A stretch of 64,000 nucleotides of DNA from Francisella halioticida (lineage in GTDB: Bacteria > Pseudomonadota > Gammaproteobacteria > Francisellales > Francisellaceae): assembly GCF_002211785.1 (NCBI RefSeq), contig NZ_CP022132.1, forward strand, positions 1,364,001 through 1,428,000, in the 5' to 3' direction. The notes beneath the pieces were generated by a model. The model was not told the origin of the DNA. It saw only the letters and a program-made list of their open reading frames with translations, and did no database searches. Position numbers and translations under genes: made by a program. Of this stretch, positions 57,919-64,000 are shown piece by piece. Each line of letters opens with the position of its first letter. Position 1 is the stretch's first letter.

Positions 57919-58763
57919 CTACCCCGTCAATTTGGGACAGTTTACTACTTCATTTTCCATTATATATTCAAATTGATATGGAGTCATATAATTTATTGTA
58001 GAATGTCTCCTTTTTGTATTATAGTAAGCTTCAATATATTCAAATATTGATAGTTTAGCTTCTTCTCTAGTTTTATATCTTTCATCATGTACTAACTCTA
58101 CTTTTAAAGTTCCAAAGAAACTTTCACAAGCAGCATTATCGTAACAGCATCCTTTAGAGCTCATACTTGATAGTAGCCAGTGTTCTTTAATAATGTCTTG
58201 ATATTGTTTGCTACAGTACTGTGACCCTTTATCAGAGTGTATAATCACACCACTAGGAAAATTTCTTCTAAATAATGCCATATTTAAAGCATTACAAACT
58301 AAATCCGCTTTCATCCTAGAATCCATTGCCCAACCAATAACTGATCTTGAGAATAAATCTATAATCACACAAAGATACAGCCACCCCTCTTGTGTAGGTA
58401 CATAAGTTATATCTGTAACCCACCTATGATTTACAGATAAAGCAGTGAAGTTTTGTTCTAATAAATTATCATAAACATGTTTGTTGTGGTTAGAATCTGT
58501 AGTTTTCTTATGCTTACGAGCCGCTTTAGCATGTAAACCAAGTAATTTCATACGTTTAGATACTCTAGGTTGAGTAACTTTCCAACCCATATCTTTAAGC
58601 TCTTTGTATATCCTAACACTTCCATATCTAGATTTATGTTCATTAAAATAGCATCATCTAGTTCAGCATCATTATATTGCCTTTTACCTATAGGTTTATG
58701 AATCCATCTGTAATATGAAGATGTGCTCACATTCAAAGATTTACATAGTGTTGTTACTGGCAT
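57919..58763 (-). pseudogene. IS3-family OrfB integrase (copy D2), one frameshift shared with D1
   Basis: The first part (from 58763, MPVTTLCKSLNVSTSSYYRW) leaves frame near 58625 at NINLDMEV, just as in D1. The second part (58590 to 57919) is open and keeps VTDITYVPTQEGWLY, IIHSDKGSQYCS and AACESFFGTLK, giving the whole DDE triad. So D2 is better preserved than D1 but still has the common frameshift. Confidence 0.8.
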
Positions 58764-58795
58764 AACTTTATAATGCTCCTTAATAAAGGCGTACC

Positions 58796-59083
58796 TTACA
58801 GATTTTGCTTTGCAAAGTACGCTGCTGACTTTTTTAGTATTTCACGCTCTGTTTCTGCCTGTTTGAGTTTTTTCTTCAAATCAGTATTTTCAAAAGATAG
58901 TTGCTGGTACTGCGTTTTATAATCTATCTTTATTTCTTTCTGAGGGTTTGACATGGCTTTGGATATCCAACTGCAAATGGTTTTATATTTAACCCCTAAG
59001 TTATCTGCTATTTCTCGTCTTTTTGCATCTGGTTGTAAACATAATTTAACAGCTTCATCTTTAAACTCTTTTGTATATCTCAT
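58796..59083 (-). CDS. IS3-family OrfA (copy D2)
   Basis: About 95 aa, nearly identical to the copy D1 OrfA (Arg for Lys after Met; Lys for Asn in the DAKRREI segment). Helix-turn-helix followed by a coiled coil, ending SAAYFAKQNL. ATG 59083 is preceded by GGAGACAAG. Intact. Confidence 0.85.
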   Translation of the reverse strand: MRYTKEFKDEAVKLCLQPDAKRREIADNLGVKYKTICSWISKAMSNPQKEIKIDYKTQYQQLSFENTDLKKKLKQAETEREILKKSAAYFAKQNL

Positions 59084-59834
59084 CTTGTCTCCTTTTCTTA
59101 ACACCTAAGTGTCCCAAATAGGAGGGTATGATCACTTTGCTTGTCTTGTATCTATTATATTAGCAATATTAGTTAAATATAAAATTGTAGAAAGTATTTC
59201 AAAAATTTCTCATGAGAAATTAAATTTATTGAATGAGTTTAGAATTATAAAAAATCTATTAAAAGCTGCTGATAATAATTCCATAAGATATTTATTATTT
59301 AGTAGCACTTTTTTATCGCTTTCTATTATGACTTATTATGAATTTTATCCAATAATATTAGCCAATAATTGGAATATGAATTCTATGTTTATAGCTATAT
59401 TGACAGCAGTGTATAGTATAAGCCTTTCTTTAGGTGTTTTATATATTCCCTCATTTTAAATAAAAGATTCTTACCTAAAAAAGCTTGTATTTAATACTTA
59501 CTATTATGATTATAGGTTATCTTTTATTACTCTCTAGTAACTTATATTTAGTTATTTTTCAGTTTATTATATTAGGTTTAATATTTGGTACAGCCAATAA
59601 TTTACAATTAGTTATGCTTTCAGATTCTACATCGAATAATAAACAAGGTGAAATTTTAGGATTTCGAACATCTCTTGCTATGTTGGGTAATTCTATAATA
59701 TGTGTATTGAGTGGATTTATAATTATATTTTCTATAAACATTACAATCTTAATAAGCATCATCTTTATTTTATTAAGCTTTGTTGGAATAGTCTCTCTTA
59801 AACAAAACAAATAATGAAAAGGGTTCTTTGAATA

Positions 59835-60389
59835 CTAGTTATTTAAAAAATTATTTAAAGTTTCCAAGCCATACTTAGTCAAATATGCTTCTGGATGATA
59901 TTGAACCCCAAAAATTTTGACCTCTTTATGCTCAAAAGCCATAATTTCATTATTATTAGCCACAGCTATAGTAACTAGAGGATCATTAATTCCATCTACT
60001 ATTAATGAATGATAACGTGTAACATCAAAGTTTTCTGTATGATTTTTATATAATATAGATTCCTCTAGCTTTCTAATTTTAGAGATTTTTCCATGATATA
60101 TCTGTTTAGCTCTTATTATACTAGAACCATAGTACTGAGCTATTAGCTGATGACCTAAACATATACCTAATAAAGGTCTATTATTTTGCTCACAATATTT
60201 AATAATTGAATATTTATCTTTTAATTCATTAGGATGTCCAGGTCCAGGCCCAATTATAATATGGCTATATTGTTCAATACTTTTTATTTCCTGATCTGTT
60301 TTTTTTACACATACCTTATGACCAAGATAGGTTATATAATCAACTATAATATTTGTAAATGAATCATAATGATCAATATATAAAACCAT
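59835..60389 (-). CDS. pabA: Aminodeoxychorismate synthase glutamine amidotransferase (PabA/TrpG family)
   Basis: A 184-aa class I glutamine amidotransferase supplying ammonia to PabB. The oxyanion motif is IIIGPGPGHPNELKD, the catalytic Cys is in LLGICLGHQLIAQYYG and the His-Glu pair in IFGVQYHPEAYLT. It starts 1 base after the pabB-pabC stop. PabA and TrpG are hard to separate by sequence; the adjacent pabB makes the folate role likely. Confidence 0.88.
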   Translation of the reverse strand: MVLYIDHYDSFTNIIVDYITYLGHKVCVKKTDQEIKSIEQYSHIIIGPGPGHPNELKDKYSIIKYCEQNNRPLLGICLGHQLIAQYYGSSIIRAKQIYHGKISKIRKLEESILYKNHTENFDVTRYHSLIVDGINDPLVTIAVANNNEIMAFEHKEVKIFGVQYHPEAYLTKYGLETLNNFLNN

Positions 60390-60390
60390 C

Positions 60391-62154
60391 TTATACCTCT
60401 AAGTATGCTGGCGTTAAGCCTCTAACACTATTGATAAGATATATTTTATCTGCATATTTTAAATCATCCATAGTTAAACTTTTAGGTTTTAGATTTGTCT
60501 CAATTATCATAGATTTTCTAGCAATACCATTTAAAACACCATCGACTAGTTTTGGCGTATATAGCTGCCTATCTTTTTCAATAATTATATTATGAAATCT
60601 AGTTTCTGTAACATAGTCATTTTCATTTAAAAATATAAGCTCGTAGTCATTTTTAGTATTAATATACTTATTATGCATTTGCGTATAAAAACCACGTGTA
60701 GAATTATGAGTTGTTTTATATTGAAATAGTTTATTTTTAGAATCTACTCTCTCTGGACAAACTATTAGCTTAACAGATTGCTTAATATTTGTATCTATTT
60801 GACTATGCTCAATAATAAGAGATTTATCATAGCTATATTCAAGACGAATTTTATACTCTTTGCTTTTATGTATTTTTTTACAGTAGTCAATTAGTCGATT
60901 TTTAATATCCACTATATTTATATCAAAAAATAATCGTTTAACTGTATTTTCAAGACGCTCCAAATGTAAATGTAAATATTTAAATCCATTACTATAATAA
61001 AAACTTTCTATCAAAGAAAAATCAGGTTTATACATTTGTTTGATAAATGCTATTTTCGTATCCATTTCATGCCACTCAGACTCCACATCTGAATATACAG
61101 TTATAGCGCCTCCTACTCCAATTTGGATATTGTTTGAATACTTCTGGATGGTTCTTATAGCAACATTAAAACACATATTATTATTAGGTAATATATAACC
61201 AATACTCCCTGTATAAACCCCTCTATTTTGCTTTTCTATATGTTTTATTAGCTCCATAGTTCTTTTTTTAGGAGCTCCTGTTATAGATCCACAAGGAAAT
61301 AAACTAACTAATATCTTTCTAAAAGATATTTGTTTATCTACATTGGCAGATATTTGTGAGGTCATTTGTAAAAGATTTTTATATTTTTCTATTAAAAAAA
61401 GTTTATCTACCTTAACTGTATGAGTATTTGCAATGCCTGATAAATCATTTCTTAGCAAATCAACGATTATTAAGTTCTCAGCTTTATTTTTGTCACAAGA
61501 TTCTAGTTCTTGAAAAATTTCTAAGTCTTTTTGATCATTACCGCTAAGTCTAGCAGTACCTTTCATTGGTCTTACTATAATAGTATTATTTTCTTTCTTA
61601 AAGAAAAGTTCTGGTGAAATTGATATTAGATCAGGATTCAAAAACGGTAAATATGCTGCATATTTAACTAACTGATTTTGTTTTAAACTACTATATAATT
61701 CCTGGCTACTAAAACTAGATGCTGCAAGAATATTTTTAGTTAAATTAACTTCGTAACTCTCTCCATCTGTGAGAGCTAATTGAACTTTTTCAAAATCTTT
61801 AGAATAATCTTCAAAACTAAGATTATCTATCATTAAATCTATAGAACTAGCTATATTAGAGAAATTAGGCACATCATAGCTAAGATTCTTAAAAGCCACA
61901 AAATGAAGTAGTCTTCCATCATTAGGTAAACGTAAGTGTTTTAACTCATCTTTTAAATAATAACCTGCCTCATAACTAATATATCCAGCTAAGTATAAGC
62001 CTTGTTGCTGAAGCTTTTCTAACTCATAAAAAGCTAATTCTAAAGATTCTTTATCATAAGCTATAACTTCTTTAGTAGGATTATAAAAATAGTAATTCCC
62101 GCTATCTACTAAAGTATTTTCAAATATGGCAAACTGAGGTATTTTAGAGTTCAT
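60391..62154 (-). CDS. pabBC: Fused aminodeoxychorismate synthase component I and 4-amino-4-deoxychorismate lyase (PabB-PabC)
   Basis: A 587-aa fusion. Residues about 1-345 are a chorismate-binding domain with ENLIIVDLLRNDLSGI, LFPCGSITGAPKKRTMELI and GVGGAITVYSDVESEW. Residues about 355-587 are a fold-IV PLP enzyme with the PLP Lys in FQYKTTHNSTRGFY and VTETRFHNIIIEKD. Together they turn chorismate plus ammonia into p-aminobenzoate. It overlaps the upstream adenylate-forming gene by 11 bases and is followed by pabA. Confidence 0.9.
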   Translation of the reverse strand: MNSKIPQFAIFENTLVDSGNYYFYNPTKEVIAYDKESLELAFYELEKLQQQGLYLAGYISYEAGYYLKDELKHLRLPNDGRLLHFVAFKNLSYDVPNFSNIASSIDLMIDNLSFEDYSKDFEKVQLALTDGESYEVNLTKNILAASSFSSQELYSSLKQNQLVKYAAYLPFLNPDLISISPELFFKKENNTIIVRPMKGTARLSGNDQKDLEIFQELESCDKNKAENLIIVDLLRNDLSGIANTHTVKVDKLFLIEKYKNLLQMTSQISANVDKQISFRKILVSLFPCGSITGAPKKRTMELIKHIEKQNRGVYTGSIGYILPNNNMCFNVAIRTIQKYSNNIQIGVGGAITVYSDVESEWHEMDTKIAFIKQMYKPDFSLIESFYYSNGFKYLHLHLERLENTVKRLFFDINIVDIKNRLIDYCKKIHKSKEYKIRLEYSYDKSLIIEHSQIDTNIKQSVKLIVCPERVDSKNKLFQYKTTHNSTRGFYTQMHNKYINTKNDYELIFLNENDYVTETRFHNIIIEKDRQLYTPKLVDGVLNGIARKSMIIETNLKPKSLTMDDLKYADKIYLINSVRGLTPAYLEV

Positions 62155-63522
62155 TATTAATTAATTCTTTTAGCTTTTTTCTATCTGTTTTACCTGTTAA
62201 TGTCATAGGAATCTTATCAAGATATACAACGCCATCTAGCTTCTTATATTCAGATACATATTTAGTAAGCTCATTATTTATAGAGTCTAATAAATACTCT
62301 TTATCAGAAACTAAAATTGCCCAAATACTTTCTCCCCATATTTTATCGTATTTACCAACAACAACACAGCTTTTAATTTCAGGTATTTTTAGAATATACT
62401 TTTCGAACTCAATTGGTGAAATATTTGAACCGCCTTTTATTATAATATCTTTATACCTACCATAAAAGGTAAGCTGATATTTTTGATTATCAAAGCTGCC
62501 TATATCACCTGTCTCTAACCACTCACCTTTATTATTTAAAGGAAGCATATTATTTTTGATAAAAATCTTTCCGTAATTACTATTCTCAAATTTAGCTATT
62601 TTTACCTTAGTATCTGCAAAAATCTTTACAGTGTTACAATCCTTATTAGATGTATTTTGACCATAACCAAAAACTTCTGTCATACCTATTCCATTCTGCA
62701 ATGGGATACCTAGTTTTACTTTTACTAAATTATTTAAAGATTCAGATGTTATATCTCCTGCGACACTTAAATAACGTAACTTATTTTTTTGATTAATTTT
62801 TTCTTTAATTAAAAAATGATACATTGCTGGCAACAACCCTAAAGCAGTTACATTAAACTCATTAATAATTTTAGCAACTAGTTTAGGATCGAACTCTGGA
62901 ATAACTGTAATATCTATCCCCATAACCAAAGCCGGTAAAAGCTGGTAAGAAAAAGCAAATGCATGGTTTATTGATAAAGCTACCAATAAATGATCATCTT
63001 GCTTAATACCTAAATCATCGACCCTATTTTGCGCATACTCTATGATTTGGTTAATATTATGTTGATGCTTTTGATAAAATCCTGTGGTTCCTGAGCTTAC
63101 ATGTGCAGTTATTACTTTTGCAAATATTTCATAATCCTGTGTCTTTGGTAAATTATCTAAGAATTCTATTTCATCTTTTACATATAGTATTTCTAATCCT
63201 TTTATTTCTAAATGACTTAACTTATCTGTTATAAATAACGAGTCTTCTTCTAATATACTTTTAAGTTCAGAATCAACTAGTCGAGGATTAATAGGTACAA
63301 AAAGGTCTATATCAGCTATCCAACTAGCAATATATAAACTAATTGATAATGGTGAATTTTTAAGATTAAAAAATATTTTTTTATAACCATAAGATTCCAA
63401 TAATCTAGCTAAATCATAAGATTTATTCAAAACCTCTTGATACGAGATTTTTTTGTACCAAAAAAAAAAATATTTTTATCGTGTTTTTTAATATTATCCA
63501 AAAAATTTTTAAGTTGGCTCAT
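62144..63522 (-). CDS. Adenylate-forming enzyme (acyl-CoA ligase-like), 5' end out of frame at a poly-T tract
   Basis: The core is an AMP-binding enzyme of about 430 aa: P-loop TAHVSSGTTGFYQKHQH, A5 motif NGIGMTEVFGY, hinge GRYKDIIIKGGSNISPIEFE and catalytic Lys in LTGKTDRKKLKE. The continuous frame begins only at TTG 63430 and lacks the usual N-terminus. Upstream, ATG 63522 opens MSQLKNFLDNIKKHDKNIFF, a normal N-terminus, but the two parts are out of frame by one base across 11 Ts (63460-63470) and 7 As. So it is either slippage-controlled, recently broken, or a sequencing error. Its substrate is unknown. Placed first in the pab operon. Confidence 0.72.
63460..63470 (-). repeat. 11-base homopolymer inside a coding start
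   Basis: Eleven As on the plus strand (Ts in the coding strand), about 55 bases after ATG 63522 of the adenylate-forming gene. One more T would fuse the N-terminus to the enzyme core. Confidence 0.85.
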
Positions 63523-63561
63523 TTTTAAGTAATTAATTATCCAAGCGCTTGCTAATATGAT

Positions 63562-63583
63562 ATATTAAATTAAAATTTAATAT
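63562..63583. promoter_or_regulatory. Perfect palindrome in the divergent pab-folB gap
   Basis: ATATTAAATT-AA-AATTTAATAT has 10-base perfect arms. It is 18 bases before the folB start and about 40 bases before the adenylate-forming gene start, so it could be an operator for both. AT-only composition lowers confidence. Confidence 0.35.
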
Positions 63584-63601
63584 TTAATTTCTTTTAATAA
63601 A

Positions 63602-63955
63602 ATGCAACAATCTTTATTTTTAAATGAACTAGAAATTTATGTCAGCTTAGGATATTCTGAGGAAGAAAGAGCTCACAAGCAAATGATTAAGCTTGATATT
63701 GAACTAGAATTTAATCAGAACTACTCTGCTAGTGATACTGACGATTTAGAAGAAACTATTTGTTACTATACCTTAAGAAACAATATCCAAAAATTCTGTA
63801 ATAATATTAATTATAATCTTATTGAATACTTAGCTAAGCAAATATTTCTTTTTATTCAAAAAAAATATAATGATGTAAAAATAAAGTACTTGAAACTTAT
63901 AAAAGCGCCTCCTGTTTCACAAATAAAATCTGCTTGTTTTATTATTAGGGATTAG
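63602..63955 (+). CDS. folB: Dihydroneopterin aldolase
   Basis: 117 aa. The N-terminus FLNELEIYVSLGYSEEERAHKQ has the catalytic region with the conserved Glu. CYYTLRNNIQKFCNNINYNL and LIEYLAKQIF give the second conserved Glu region. The C-terminal KYLKLIKAPPVS contains the catalytic Lys. Converts dihydroneopterin to 6-hydroxymethyl-dihydropterin in folate synthesis. Followed 1 base later by folK. Confidence 0.9.
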   Translation: MQQSLFLNELEIYVSLGYSEEERAHKQMIKLDIELEFNQNYSASDTDDLEETICYYTLRNNIQKFCNNINYNLIEYLAKQIFLFIQKKYNDVKIKYLKLIKAPPVSQIKSACFIIRD

Positions 63956-63956
63956 T

Positions 63957-64000
63957 ATGCAGTATATTATAGGAATTGGTACAAATATAGGTTTCACACT
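63957..64000 (+). CDS. folK: 6-hydroxymethyl-7,8-dihydropterin pyrophosphokinase (3' end cut by window)
   Basis: Only the first 14 codons are present: MQYIIGIGTNIGFT, the characteristic start of HPPK (G-x-N-x-G motif). Directly behind folB, as in many genomes. Confidence 0.7.
   Translation, partial: MQYIIGIGTNIGFT

Larger units (their letters stand above)
57915..59134 (-). mobile_element. IS3-family element, copy D2 (1,220 bp)
   Basis: Ends TGATCTACCCCGTC (57915) and inverse of TGATCATACCCTCC (59134), as in copy D1. The flanks GAT (left) and CTT (right) do not match, so there is no target duplication. The interrupted MFS gene lacks a segment at this point. Confidence 0.9.
57681..59814 (+). 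pseudogene. MFS transporter broken by IS D2 with deletion, plus frameshift
   Basis: The first 78 residues cover helix 1, helix 2 and the start of the helix 2-3 loop (PFGQFLSAPTIGKFSD, the usual G-x3-D-x2-G motif being cut after GKFSD). D2 follows at once. After it the coding resumes at FACLVSIILAILVKYKI, which fits helix 6, so helices 3-5 (about 100 residues) are missing. The second half has a stop at 59457-59459 (VLYIPSF) and at least one frameshift before YLILTIMIIGYLLLLSSN. It ends at 59814. It starts 5 bases after the aldo/keto reductase gene. Confidence 0.82.

Overview
The window is very AT-rich, densely coded gammaproteobacterial chromosome. A fused MetI-MetQ methionine transporter, the general gene content and the IS3-family transposases point to the genus Francisella. 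The heavy load of insertion sequences and broken genes suits a host-adapted, genome-decaying lineage. The genus is inferred from gene content; no rRNA gene is present to confirm it. I saw no tRNA, rRNA or CRISPR array.

Layout. 1-5.6 kb: end of plsY, metN-metIQ, an aromatic amino acid permease, a tandem rhodanese and ispF. 5.8-8.2 kb: a dead IS21 element. 8.6-13.9 kb: cardiolipin synthase, a 3-hydroxybutyrate-dehydrogenase-like gene split by an IS3-type element (copy A1), and a GH3 hexosaminidase. 14-17 kb: a decayed zone with an unidentified gene remnant split by IS element D1, and a frameshifted ada. 17.3-23.3 kb: a double Fur box drives an intact run of genes resembling the staphyloferrin B precursor pathway: SbnB-like, SbnH-like, SbnA-like, a MATE exporter, a cytochrome b561 and a ParB/SerK (SbnI-like) protein. 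No NIS siderophore synthetase or outer-membrane receptor is present. 23.6-25.3 kb: divergent hmp and nsrR with a clear NsrR operator between them. 25.3-30.6 kb: hemL, a POT peptide transporter, gshB, fmt and a small membrane protein, all on the minus strand. 30.8-38 kb: two copies of IS element B (B1, B2), a broken ACR3 arsenite-efflux gene, rlmL, a sterol-desaturase-family hydroxylase and a truncated Sel1-repeat gene. 38-45.3 kb: tdk, an acid phosphatase and an O-methyltransferase on the minus strand, then the conserved operon miaB-ybeZ-ybeY-ybeX-lnt. 45.4-52.2 kb: an Asn-rich exported protein split by B3, an EamA transporter, acs, galU and a CDF metal exporter. 52.3-56.6 kb: a three-level nest, with B4 split by a DDE transposon (C) that is itself split by A2. 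56.6-59.8 kb: an aldo/keto reductase and an MFS gene broken by IS element D2. 59.8-64 kb: a folate block, with pabA, a fused pabB-pabC and an adenylate-forming enzyme on the minus strand, divergent from folB and the start of folK.

How it fits together. By family knowledge, the iron-regulated block could make L-2,3-diaminopropionate from O-phosphoserine and glutamate. A decarboxylase could trim a conjugate and the MATE protein could export the product. The citrate-condensing synthetases would have to lie elsewhere or be lost. Around this and the housekeeping operons, at least eight IS copies account for much of the pseudogene content. For several insertions, removing the IS plus one 3-bp target duplication restores the host reading frame exactly, so these are simple insertions.
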